A stretch of 9,792 nt of DNA from JBKHYJ01 sp046565505 (GTDB lineage: Bacteria; Acidobacteriota; Blastocatellia; UBA7656), in the NCBI GenBank assembly GCA_046565505.1, contig JBKHYJ010000036.1, positions 1 through 9,792 on the forward strand, in the 5' to 3' direction. Both the position numbers and the translations under genes were made by a program. Shown one piece after another: positions 1 through 7,072 of this stretch. The notes beneath the pieces are model-generated. The model saw only the letters and a program-made list of their open reading frames with translations. It did no database searches and had not been told where the DNA came from. Positions within the stretch are counted from its first letter, which is position 1; each line of letters begins with the position of its first letter.

Positions 1-67
1 CGTAAGGATGATGCTTAAGGGCCGGGCCGTCACGGCCATAGCCCTGGTCGCCCTCGCACTCGGGATA
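1..67. repeat. Left copy of the 67-bp terminal direct repeat
   Basis: These 67 bases are identical to 9726-9792, read base by base. The match begins at the first base of the window and its partner ends at the last base, so the two ends overlap exactly. The repeat lies inside the 5' coding part of an ADOP permease, covering the end of the N-terminal leader and the start of the first membrane segment. Exact register with both edges is typical of a contig whose ends overlap (circular molecule or looped assembly graph). Divergent paralogs would not be expected to match only up to the edges. Confidence 0.97.
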
Positions 68-2425
68 GGGGCGAACACGGCCATCTTCAGCGTGGTAAAC
101 GCCGTGCTCCTCCGCCCGCTGCCATACGCGGACCCTGACCGGCTGGTAATGCTGTGGGCGACGAACCCTTCGCTGAGGCTTGGGATAGATAACCTACCGG
201 CGTCCGCCGCGAATTACGTGGAGTGGCGCGATCAAAATCATGTGTTTGAAACCGTCTCGGCCCTCGACGCCGTAAACCTCGACCTCACGAGCGAGGGGGA
301 GCCTGAGCAAATCGCATGCGCGCGCGTATCTTCGAGCTTCTTTCAATTGATGAATGTGTCGCCTGAGATGGGCCGCGTCTTTTCGCCAGAAGAAGACCGC
401 CCCGGCCACAATAACGTTGTCGTCATGAGTGACAGTCTGTGGCGGGGGAGGTTCGGGGCAGACCCGGATATTATCGGGAAGCCGCTCACGCTCGGTGGGA
501 AGAGCTACGCGGTCATCGGGGTATTACCTGCGGGCTTCCAGTTCCCCGGCGCGGCGGATTTGCCCGCCTACATGAATCTGCCCGCGCGGACAGACCTATG
601 GTCCCCGATAGCCTTCACGGCAGAGCAAGAGGCGCGGCGCGGCGACCACAACCTCGCCGTGATGGCGCGGCTGAAGCCTGGGGTGCCATTGCGAGCGGCC
701 CAGGCCGAGATGTCCGACCTCGCGCGCAGGGTCGAAGAGCAGGAGCCCCAGGCTAAAGGCTACGGCGTGAACGTCGTCTCGCTGGGCGAGCAGTCGGTGA
801 GAGGCGTACGTCCCGCGCTGCTCGTCATGCTCATCGCCGTCTCCTTCGTTCTTCTGGTCGCGTGCGCGAACGTCGCCAACCTCCTGCTCGCCCGCGCCGC
901 CTCGCGCCGCAAAGAGATCGCCATAAGAATGGCTCTGGGAGCCAGTCGCGGCCGTATCATCCGCCAGATGCTGGCGGAAAGTATGGCGCTTTCCTTTGCG
1001 GGAGGCGTGGCGGGCACCCTGCTGAGCCTGGGCGGCATAAACCTCTTACAGGCTTTAAGCCCCGCGAATATTCCGCGGCTCGGCGGGGTCAACGTAGACG
1101 CCTACGTGCTCGCCTTCACGCTCCTTGTCTCGCTCCTAACGGGGGTGCTCTTCGGGCTTGCGCCCGCGCTTCAAGCGTCCAGGTTCAACCTCAACGACTC
1201 GCTCAAGGAGGGCGGCCACGGGTCGGCCGGGGGCCCCCGTCGCGACCGCATGCGCGCCCTTCTGATCGTATCGGAGGTGGAGCTGTCGCTCATGCTTTTA
1301 CTCGGCGCGGGTTTGATGGTCCGCAGCTTCACGGGGCTGTTGAGAGTTGATCCGGGATTCGACCCCGAGAATGTTTTAACTATACGCCTGGCCCTGCCCG
1401 CGAGCAGGTACCCCGAGAGCGGCCAGCAGGCGGCCTTCTTTCAGCAGGCGCTTTCGCGGCTGGAGTCGCTGCCCGGCGTGCAGTACGCGGGCGCGGTCTC
1501 CGCCCTGCCCCTGAGCGGCGCGGAAGAAGCGAGCGGCTTTATGGTTGAAGGAGGCCCGGCCGTTGACTCGTCCGAAATGCCCATGTCCGACAGGCGAAGG
1601 GCGAGCGCGAATTACTTCCGCGCGATGGGGATTCGTCTAATCAACGGGCGCTATTTCACGGAAGCAGACAACCAGTCGGCCCCCCCCGTCGCCATCATTA
1701 ACGAATCTTTCGCCCGCCAATTCTTTCCAGACCAGGACCCCGTGGGCAAGCGGATCAAGAATGGCGGGCCGACCTCGACCCGCCCCTGGCTCACTGTCGT
1801 AGGGGTCGTCCAGGACGTGAAGCATCTCGCGCTGGAAGCCGACGCGAGGCCGCAAGTCTACCTGTCCTATCTTCAAAACACGTCAAGGTCTATGGCCGTG
1901 GTGATGCGCTCGTCGTCCGGCCCGGCGGGGCTGGCCGCCGCCGCGCGAAACGCGGTTTGGGAATTGGACAAACAACAGACCGTGACCGACGTGAAAACCA
2001 TGCGGCAGTACTTCTGGGCGTCAATCGCGCAGCGGCGGTTCAACATGGTATTGCTCGGCGTGTTCGCGGCAGTCGCTTTGATTCTCGCCGCGGTGGGCAT
2101 CTATGGCGTGATGAGTTATTCAGTCACGCAGAGAGAGAGAGAGATAGGCATACGCATGGCGCTCGGCGCAAAGCAAACTGACGTGCTGAAGCTGGTCGTA
2201 AGGCAAGGGATGATCCCTGCCTTCGTTGGCGTCGTGGCGGGCGCGGGTGGGGGGCTTGCGCTCACGCGCCTGATGTCGAGCCTGCTGTTCGGCGTGAGCG
2301 CGACCGACGCGGCCACATTCGCGTCCGTCTCATTGGCACTGACGGCCGTGGCCCTGGCGGCCTGTTACGTGCCCGCGCGCCGCGCAACAAAGGTGGACCC
2401 CATGATCGCCCTCGGGCGCGAGTAG
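2..2425 (+). CDS. ADOP-family MacB/FtsX-like ABC permease (5' end off the window edge)
   Basis: Inner-membrane permease of the acidobacterial duplicated orphan permease family; the transported substrate is unknown. The reading frame is open from base 2, so the first in-frame ATG (base 8) is probably internal. Joined to the identical sequence at 9726-9792, the gene would start at 9694 and encode 818 aa, like its neighbours (808 and 822 aa). Order: first membrane segment with GIGANTAIFSVVNAVLLRPLPY; periplasmic MacB-type domain; FtsX-like three-helix block at about 810-1200 with CANVANLLLARAASRRKE; a middle membrane segment at about 1250-1330 starting the second half (VSEVELSLMLLLGAGLM); second periplasmic domain with ANYFRAMGI and AIINESFARQFFP; C-terminal FtsX block from about 2035 with EIGIRMALGA, ending VDPMIALGRE. 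No ATP-binding motifs occur. Oddities: an (AG)7.5 tract and a C8 run lie within the gene, and the inverted-repeat element found near the other permeases is absent after its stop. ADOP identity is strong; function is not known. Confidence 0.93.
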   Translation, partial: VRMMLKGRAVTAIALVALALGIGANTAIFSVVNAVLLRPLPYADPDRLVMLWATNPSLRLGIDNLPASAANYVEWRDQNHVFETVSALDAVNLDLTSEGEPEQIACARVSSSFFQLMNVSPEMGRVFSPEEDRPGHNNVVVMSDSLWRGRFGADPDIIGKPLTLGGKSYAVIGVLPAGFQFPGAADLPAYMNLPARTDLWSPIAFTAEQEARRGDHNLAVMARLKPGVPLRAAQAEMSDLARRVEEQEPQAKGYGVNVVSLGEQSVRGVRPALLVMLIAVSFVLLVACANVANLLLARAASRRKEIAIRMALGASRGRIIRQMLAESMALSFAGGVAGTLLSLGGINLLQALSPANIPRLGGVNVDAYVLAFTLLVSLLTGVLFGLAPALQASRFNLNDSLKEGGHGSAGGPRRDRMRALLIVSEVELSLMLLLGAGLMVRSFTGLLRVDPGFDPENVLTIRLALPASRYPESGQQAAFFQQALSRLESLPGVQYAGAVSALPLSGAEEASGFMVEGGPAVDSSEMPMSDRRRASANYFRAMGIRLINGRYFTEADNQSAPPVAIINESFARQFFPDQDPVGKRIKNGGPTSTRPWLTVVGVVQDVKHLALEADARPQVYLSYLQNTSRSMAVVMRSSSGPAGLAAAARNAVWELDKQQTVTDVKTMRQYFWASIAQRRFNMVLLGVFAAVALILAAVGIYGVMSYSVTQREREIGIRMALGAKQTDVLKLVVRQGMIPAFVGVVAGAGGGLALTRLMSSLLFGVSATDAATFASVSLALTAVALAACYVPARRATKVDPMIALGRE
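1680..1687 (+). repeat. C8 homopolymer inside the first permease
   Basis: Eight consecutive C bases encode the end of an Ala codon and Pro-Pro in the conserved stretch before AIINE of the second periplasmic domain. The run is prone to replication slippage or sequencing error. The frame reads through it intact here. The third permease has a C7 run at 8839-8845 at a different site, so such runs may simply reflect high GC. Confidence 0.9.
2130..2144 (+). repeat. (AG)7.5 dinucleotide tract inside the first permease
   Basis: Fifteen alternating A/G bases encode the R-E-R-E part of TQREREIGIR, the conserved loop of the C-terminal FtsX block. The two paralogs have QRTREIGIR and QRTHEIGIR there and lack the dinucleotide run. 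Gain or loss of one AG unit would shift the frame and remove the last two or so membrane helices (about 93 residues). The copy seen is in frame. Confidence 0.95.
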
Positions 2426-2504
2426 CGCGCTGTTACGACAGGCCGAGCCGCGCGCGAAGCGCCGCCGGCCGCCCCGTCGCGTTTTGATAAAATCAAGTCT
2501 ACGG

Positions 2505-2528
2505 TTTTGGGAAAAGCTGTTCCCGAAA
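2505..2528 (+). other. Stem-loop (9-bp stem, one G-U pair)
   Basis: TTTTGGGAA (2505-2513) pairs with TTCCCGAAA (2520-2528) around the 6-base loop AAGCTG; eight pairs are Watson-Crick and one is a G-U wobble. No T-run follows, so it does not look like a standard intrinsic terminator. It may stabilise or attenuate the transcript leaving the first permease. Confidence 0.4.
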
Positions 2529-2541
2529 GCGGACACAGAAC

Positions 2542-2567
2542 CGGCCCGAGTCAGGCTATTCGGGCCG
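2542..2567 (+). other. GC-rich perfect 8-bp stem-loop
   Basis: CGGCCCGA (2542-2549) and TCGGGCCG (2560-2567) are perfect inverted repeats around a 10-base loop. It lies 14 bases after the preceding hairpin. There is no trailing T-run, so a factor-independent terminator is not supported. A Rho-linked 3' end, an RNA structure, or an operator-like palindrome for a dimeric regulator are all possible. Confidence 0.45.
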
Positions 2568-2636
2568 CGGATTCGCCCCACCGAGAATCACCATTGCGCA
2601 CGCCCGAGCATGCCCGACATCGTTAAACCCGTTTCG

Positions 2637-2670
2637 TATTAAAATTTAGTGGGCGGGCCGTCCCTATTTT
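2637..2670 (+). promoter_or_regulatory. AT-rich patch, possible promoter of the regulator gene
   Basis: TATTAAAAT (2637-2645) and TATTTT (2665-2670) are -10-like hexamers in an otherwise GC-rich region just upstream of the regulator. No well-placed consensus -35 box is visible, so this is only a position-based suggestion. Confidence 0.2.
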
Positions 2671-2701
2671 ATCAGGGTCCGCGGCTGCCCTTCGTCAACC
2701 C

Positions 2702-4387
2702 ATGATTTTCAATCAGGTCGTGGCACGCCGCTTGGCTATCCCAGTTGCGGTCCCGCGCGTGACGACCATGAATATAAGCAGCATGAAAACTTTAGACTCA
2801 CCCCCGCCGAGAACACTCATAGCTGACGACCAGCCTGACATCCTGGAGGCGCTCCGCCTCCTGCTTAAAGGCGAGGGATTTCACACCGAGGCCGTCACGT
2901 CTCCCGCGGAGGTCATTGAGGCTCTGAAGCATCAGAACTATGACATTCTGCTGATGGACCTCAACTACGCGCGCGACACCACGTCCGGGCAAGAAGGGCT
3001 GGACCTGCTGGCGCATGTCCAGGCGCTCGACAGCACGCTCCCCATAGTCGTGATGACCGCCTGGGGGAGCATAGAGCTTACGGTCGAGGCCATGCGCAGG
3101 GGCGTCCGCGATTTCGTGCTGAAGCCGTGGGAGAACGCGCGGCTCCTGCACATCCTTCGCACACAGATAGAGAATGGCCACGCGCTCCGCAAGAAAGAGC
3201 GGCTGAAGGCCGAGCGCAAGCTTTTGAGCAGCAGCATCTTTGAGGCGGACGACCTGCGGGCGATGCTACAGCTTGTATCGGAACACATAGAGCAGGCGTT
3301 AGAGAGCAGGGGGGTGGCGGTCTTCACCAGGGGGCCGCGCGAGCACAGCTTTGCCGTCACGGCCAGGCCGGGGGCCCTCGACGACGGGTCGGTCGAGCTG
3401 AAGTTCGAGCCCGATACCAGCTTTCTCCGCGCGCTCAACGCGCCGCTTGAGGCCGAGCAGGCGCACTCACCTGAAGCGGCCAAGCAAGGCCGCGTAGAAA
3501 CTGATGACACGTTGATCGTGCCGGTGAAAGTTAAAGGCGAGCTCATAGGTTTCGTCTGCGTCGGCAGCAAGCTTTCCGGCGAGGCGTTCGACGCGGACGA
3601 CATGAAGTTCCTTGACGCGATAGTCAACCAGGTCGGTTTAGGGATAAACAATTTGCTGGCGCGCGGGCAGCAGCATGAGCTCGAAGAGGCCAGAGACATT
3701 CAGCGGGGACTGTTGCCTAAAGTGATCCCGCAAATTCACGGCTACGAGATTTCGTGCGCGTGGCGGCCCGCACACGTCGTCAGCGGGGACTATTTCGACG
3801 TGCTGAAGTTCGACGACGACCGCGCCGCCTTGTGCATAGCCGACGTGAGCGGCAAGGGGATGCCCGCCGCCCTGCTCATGTCGAACGTGCAGGCGGCCGT
3901 GAAGGCGTTCGCGTCGGCCTCGGCCGCGCCCGCCGAGGTGTGCGAGAAAGTCAACCGCGTCGTGTGCAGCAACACCGCCGAAGACAAATTCATCACGTTC
4001 TTTTATTGCTCGCTCGACGCCGCGACCGGGACGCTCACATACGCAAACGCCGGCCACAACGCGCCGATCCTCATTCGCAAGGACGGCGGCTCGCTCCTAT
4101 TGGAGCGGGGCGGGACGGTACTCGGGCCATTCCCCGAGTGGGAGTTCGAGCAGGGCGAGGCCGGCCTGCGCCCGGGCGACAGGGTGCTGCTTTTTACGGA
4201 CGGGATCACCGAAATAAGGAATGGGGATGGGGAAGAGTTTGGCGAACAGCGCCTGAACGACCTATTGATCTCGAACCGCGAGCTGGGCGCGGCGGAGTTG
4301 CAGCAGGCCGTCATGAGCGCCGTCGCCAGCTTCAGCGGCGGGGACTTTCAAGACGACGCCACGTTGATCGTCTTGTCGGTCAACTGA
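2702..4387 (+). CDS. Response regulator with GAF-like domain and SpoIIE/RsbU-type PP2C phosphatase
   Basis: Predicted cytoplasmic signalling protein of up to 561 aa with no membrane segment. Receiver domain at about residues 37-155: acidic pair D42-D43, probable phospho-acceptor D86 in LLMDLN, T119 in MTAW, K141 in LKPW. GAF-like linker at about 175-318 (IVPVKVKGELIGFVCVGS; weaker call). An amphipathic linker with ARDIQRGLLP (330-339) leads to a PP2C domain at about 345-560, with the metal-binding acids in SGDYFD (D363, D366), ADVSGKGMPAALLM (D381), FTDGITE (D500) and DDATL (D551, D552). All key residues are present, so it should be active. Family members dephosphorylate STAS anti-anti-sigma proteins when the receiver is phosphorylated; no such partner or kinase is in the window. 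The start is uncertain: ATG 2702, 2768 or 2783 (and GTG 2759) are in frame, none with a clear ribosome binding site, and the receiver fold needs only the last. The stop overlaps the start of the following repeat element. Confidence 0.93.
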   Translation: MIFNQVVARRLAIPVAVPRVTTMNISSMKTLDSPPPRTLIADDQPDILEALRLLLKGEGFHTEAVTSPAEVIEALKHQNYDILLMDLNYARDTTSGQEGLDLLAHVQALDSTLPIVVMTAWGSIELTVEAMRRGVRDFVLKPWENARLLHILRTQIENGHALRKKERLKAERKLLSSSIFEADDLRAMLQLVSEHIEQALESRGVAVFTRGPREHSFAVTARPGALDDGSVELKFEPDTSFLRALNAPLEAEQAHSPEAAKQGRVETDDTLIVPVKVKGELIGFVCVGSKLSGEAFDADDMKFLDAIVNQVGLGINNLLARGQQHELEEARDIQRGLLPKVIPQIHGYEISCAWRPAHVVSGDYFDVLKFDDDRAALCIADVSGKGMPAALLMSNVQAAVKAFASASAAPAEVCEKVNRVVCSNTAEDKFITFFYCSLDAATGTLTYANAGHNAPILIRKDGGSLLLERGGTVLGPFPEWEFEQGEAGLRPGDRVLLFTDGITEIRNGDGEEFGEQRLNDLLISNRELGAAELQQAVMSAVASFSGGDFQDDATLIVLSVN

Positions 4388-4392
4388 TTTTA

Positions 4393-4469
4393 GATTTCGG
4401 ATCGAGGGGCTTCGCAAACCCCGGCGCTCCATTTGATTCGCCGGAAGCTCTACCCCGCGATCCAAAATC
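4393..4469 (+). repeat. Inverted-repeat leader A, before the second permease
   Basis: Left strand 4393-4409 pairs with 4453-4469 at 15 of 17 positions. The left arm is the degenerate heptad series TGATTTT-AGATTTC-GGATC, starting in the regulator's TGA stop (4385-4387). The right arm contains GATCCAAAATCC. Inside the 43-base loop, CCGGCG (4421-4426) and CGCCGG (4439-4444) form a perfect nested stem, and CTT/AAG bases extend it. The whole gap can fold into one long compound hairpin between the regulator stop and the permease ribosome binding site. It is the most degenerate of the three copies. Confidence 0.8.
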
Positions 4470-4483
4470 CGGGACCCAAATCT

Positions 4484-4490
4484 GGGAGGG
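4484..4490 (+). promoter_or_regulatory. Ribosome binding site of the second permease
   Basis: GGGAGGG lies 8 bases before ATG 4499. It decides the start: an in-frame TTG at 4433 would add 22 residues, but it sits within the hairpin loop, lacks such a site, and the ATG gives the MGTLFQDLRY start shared with the paralogs. Confidence 0.85.
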
Positions 4491-4498
4491 TCAAGCCA

Positions 4499-6925
4499 AT
4501 GGGAACTCTCTTTCAAGACCTCCGCTACGCGGTTCGGATGCTGGCACATCGCCCCGGCTTCACGGCCGTCGCCATCCTGACGCTTGCGCTAGGCGTAGGG
4601 GCGAATACGGCGATCTTCAGCGTCGTCAACGGCGTGCTGCTCAGGCCGCTGCCCTTCCCCGAGCCGCAACGGCTAATGCAGTGCTACTGGCAATGGCCGA
4701 AAGGCGAGGGCATGACGGTGACCGCGACGCAGTACACTTTCTGGAAAGAGCAGAGCCGCTCTTTTGAAGAAGCCGCGGGCTACGACACGACCACCTCCGG
4801 CTTCAACCTGGCCGGCGGCGCCGAGCCGCTGCGCGTGCGCGGCATGCGGGCCTCGGAAGGCTTTTTCCGCGTGCTCGGCGTAGGCCCGCTCATGGGGCGC
4901 GGTTTTAGGCCGGAAGAAGACCTCCCTGATGGGCCGCGCGTTGCTATCATAAGCGACGGCTTGTGGCGCAGGTATCTGGGAGCCGACCCGAACGTGGTCG
5001 GCGGCCAGGTGCAGTTGAACGGCGGGAGCTGCACAATAGTCGGCGTCCTGCCGCCGGATTTCCAGTTCGGCTCCGCGCCCGAACTCATCGTACCGCTACA
5101 ACTGAAGCCCAACCCGAAAGACCAGGGGCACAACACCAACATGATCGCGCGGCTCAAGGCCGGCGTCACCCGCGAGCAGGCGCAGGCGGAGATGGATCAA
5201 CTGCTGGACGGGTTCCGCGCGGAATTCCCCAATCACATCAATAAAGCCGAAAGAGGCATCAAGCTGATCCCATACCAGGAGCATGTGGTCGGCGACGTGA
5301 GCAAGCTGTTATTGCCGCTGTTCGCGGCGGTGAGCTTCGTATTGTTGATCGCCTGCGTCAACGTGGCGAACCTTCTGCTGGCGCGCTCGCTGGCGCGCAA
5401 GGGCGAGATGGCGATCCGGGTGGCGATGGGCGCGGGGCGGCGGCGGCTGGTCCGCCAGTTGATGACGGAGAACGTGCTGCTCGCGCTTCTGGGCGGCGCG
5501 GCCGGTTTGCTCGTCGCGATGTGGAGCCTGCCCGCGCTGCTGGCGATCAGCCCTCAGGGGCTGCCGCGCCTGGGCGAAATCGGCGTGGACCGCCATGCCA
5601 TCCTCTACGCGGTCGCGGCCTCCGTCGTGACGAGCGTGTTATTCGGCGTCGCGCCGGCCATGAGGGCCACGCGGTTAGACATCAACGAATCACTCAAGGC
5701 GTCTTCGGGCAGGCAGGTTGGCGGGCGGCTCGACGCGATCATGCGCGGGCTGCTGGTCGTCACAGAAGTGGCGCTGGCGTTCGTCCTGCTGATAGGCGCG
5801 GGGCTGCTCATCAAGAGCTTCGTCAAGCTGCACCAGGTGGAGCTCGGGTTCGACCCGAACAACCTCATGACGATGCAGGTGTCGCTGACTTCCGACAGGT
5901 ATAAGAGCAACGCGGAGGTGTGGGATTTTCAGCAACAGGTGTTGGCTCGCGTTTCGGGGTTGCCAGGCGTGCGGTCGGCGGCGACCGTCCCGAGCCTGCC
6001 GATGGAGCGCGGGCTGAACTACTACATAAATATAGAAGGCCGCCAGGAGCCGATGGGCAGGTCGGTCGAGATGCGGGCCATCAGCCCTGACTATTTTCGC
6101 ACGATGGGCATAGGCGTGCGGCGCGGGCGAGCTTTCACGCAGGCCGACGCGCGCGACTCGGCCCCCGTCGTCATTATCAACGACACTCTGGCCAGACTCT
6201 TCTGGTCCGACCGCGAGCCGCTCGGGGATCAAGTCTCGCTCGGAGGCGTGAAGCCGCAGGTGGTCGGCGTGGTGAGCGACGTCAAAGAGATGGGGCTCGA
6301 TCAACCCGCGGCCCCGACCGTCTACGTGCCGGCCGCGCAGGTCCCTGATGGGTTGACGAGGTCGATGAATCGCTGGTTCCTGACATCGTGGTTAGTTCGC
6401 ACGGAGGGGCCGGTCGATTTAAGCGCGGCGCTGAGAAACGCGATCAAGGAGGTGGACCCGCAGATGCCCGTGGCGAGGATTCGGCCTATGACCGACGTGG
6501 TCAGCGGGTCGATCTCGTCGCAGCATTTCTTGATGATGCTGATGGGGAGTTTCGCGGGGCTCGCGCTCATTCTGACGGCGGTGGGGATCTATGGCGTGTT
6601 GAGCTACCAGGTGAGGCAGCGGACGCGCGAGATAGGCATCCGCATGGCCTTGGGCGCGCAATCGCGCGACGTGCTCAGGCTAGTCATAGGGCATGGCATG
6701 GCGCTGACGCTGGCGGGCGTGACAATCGGCCTCGTCGCCTCGTTCATCCTGACCCGCGTAATGGGAAGCTTCATTCCAGACCTGCTTTTCGGGGTGAGCG
6801 CGACCGACCCGCTCACGTTCACGATTATTCCACTGATCCTGACGGGAGTGGCTCTGGTGGCCTGTTTCGTGCCGGCACGCCGCGCCACCAGGGTGGACCC
6901 TATGGTCGCCCTAAGGTACGAATGA
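4499..6925 (+). CDS. ADOP-family MacB/FtsX-like ABC permease
   Basis: Complete 808-aa orphan permease predicted in the inner membrane; substrate unknown. The start at 4499 matches the paralogs (MGTLFQDLRYAVRML). Order: N-terminal amphipathic stretch and membrane helix at about residues 21-45 (ALGVGANTAIFSVVNGVLLR); periplasmic domain to about 265; FtsX-like block at about 265-400 with ACVNVANLLLARS and IRVAMGAGRRRLVRQL; middle helix at about 415-440 (VVTEVALAFVLLIGAGLLI); second periplasmic domain with SPDYFRTMGIGVRRGRAF and VVIINDTLARLFW; C-terminal FtsX block from about 679 with GIYGVLSYQV and TREIGIRMALGA, ending VDPMVALRYE. Two homologous halves and no Walker motifs fit ADOP rather than MacB. 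It sits between leaders A and B, 111 bp after the regulator. Its last 40 or so coding bases and 3' flank are nearly identical to those of the next permease. Confidence 0.96.
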   Translation: MGTLFQDLRYAVRMLAHRPGFTAVAILTLALGVGANTAIFSVVNGVLLRPLPFPEPQRLMQCYWQWPKGEGMTVTATQYTFWKEQSRSFEEAAGYDTTTSGFNLAGGAEPLRVRGMRASEGFFRVLGVGPLMGRGFRPEEDLPDGPRVAIISDGLWRRYLGADPNVVGGQVQLNGGSCTIVGVLPPDFQFGSAPELIVPLQLKPNPKDQGHNTNMIARLKAGVTREQAQAEMDQLLDGFRAEFPNHINKAERGIKLIPYQEHVVGDVSKLLLPLFAAVSFVLLIACVNVANLLLARSLARKGEMAIRVAMGAGRRRLVRQLMTENVLLALLGGAAGLLVAMWSLPALLAISPQGLPRLGEIGVDRHAILYAVAASVVTSVLFGVAPAMRATRLDINESLKASSGRQVGGRLDAIMRGLLVVTEVALAFVLLIGAGLLIKSFVKLHQVELGFDPNNLMTMQVSLTSDRYKSNAEVWDFQQQVLARVSGLPGVRSAATVPSLPMERGLNYYINIEGRQEPMGRSVEMRAISPDYFRTMGIGVRRGRAFTQADARDSAPVVIINDTLARLFWSDREPLGDQVSLGGVKPQVVGVVSDVKEMGLDQPAAPTVYVPAAQVPDGLTRSMNRWFLTSWLVRTEGPVDLSAALRNAIKEVDPQMPVARIRPMTDVVSGSISSQHFLMMLMGSFAGLALILTAVGIYGVLSYQVRQRTREIGIRMALGAQSRDVLRLVIGHGMALTLAGVTIGLVASFILTRVMGSFIPDLLFGVSATDPLTFTIIPLILTGVALVACFVPARRATRVDPMVALRYE

Positions 6926-6941
6926 TCCATTTGCGGATTTT
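6884..6941 (+). repeat. Conserved 3' tail, copy 1 (crosses the stop codon)
   Basis: These 58 bases match 9500-9557 with only three differences that I can count. They cover the codons for the end of the permease (ATRVDPMVALR), the TGA stop, and 16 bases of non-coding sequence running into the left arm of the inverted repeat. Identity continuing through the stop points to duplication or gene conversion including the flank, or to a conserved RNA element. Confidence 0.9.
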
Positions 6942-7056
6942 AGATTTTGGATTGAGGGGACCGAGCGAACTTGGGCGCGCTCGTTTAGCGGGCCGCAATC
7001 CTATGGCCCTGCGTTGCCGTGTTATCCCCTAATCCCTAATCCAAAATCTAAAATCC
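6935..7056 (+). repeat. Inverted-repeat leader B, with perfect 19-bp arms
   Basis: Left arm GGATTTTAGATTTTGGATT (6935-6953) is the exact reverse complement of 7038-7056. A second stem, AGGGGA (6955-6960) with TCCCCT (7025-7030), stacks inside it, offset by a 7-base AATCCCT on the right. The spacer has two further small stems: CGAGCG 6962-6967 with CGCTCG 6978-6983, and GGGCC 6990-6994 with GGCCC 7005-7009. The arms are tandem 7-bp units. It fills almost the whole gap between the second and third permeases. No coding potential or T-run terminator is seen. Confidence 0.92.
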
Positions 7057-7062
7057 AAAATC

Positions 7063-7069
7063 GGGAGGG
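7063..7069 (+). promoter_or_regulatory. Ribosome binding site of the third permease
   Basis: GGGAGGG lies 3 bases before ATG 7073 (the AGG core is somewhat further in effective spacing from its first G). It follows 6 bases after the right arm of leader B, so folding of the leader would place the stem end next to the ribosome site. Confidence 0.8.
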
Positions 7070-7072
7070 ACG

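Larger units (their letters stand above)
2426..2701. other. Non-coding gap between first permease and regulator
   Basis: No credible gene is seen in this 276-bp stretch on either strand; a minus-strand frame across 2330-2581 overlaps the permease 3' end and looks like a shadow. The first part is GC-rich with two stem-loops, and the last 80 bases contain an AT-rich patch. It lacks the GGATTTT-type inverted arms of the other gaps. If the regulator really starts at 2783, the gap grows to 357 bp. Confidence 0.75.

Noticed and set aside
862..1350. Plus-strand frame of 162 codons inside the first permease
   Set aside because: It is out of frame with the conserved FtsX block and has shadow-type composition.
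2965..3699. Minus-strand open frame of 244 codons
   Set aside because: Antisense to the receiver and GAF part of the regulator, Ser-rich, with no motif.
4433..4498. TTG-initiated 22-residue N-terminal extension of the second permease
   Set aside because: It encodes the hairpin and repeat sequence and lacks a ribosome site. ATG 4499 has GGGAGGG and aligns with the paralogs.
3754..4767. Plus-strand open frame (337 codons) across the regulator and second permease start
   Set aside because: It overlaps the PP2C domain in another frame, is extremely Arg-rich, and crosses an intergenic hairpin. It is a shadow frame.
6935..7056. Intrinsic terminator or insertion-sequence end
   Set aside because: The stem is AT-rich with a long spacer and no T-run after it. 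No transposase or target-site duplication is visible, although a MITE-like origin is not excluded.
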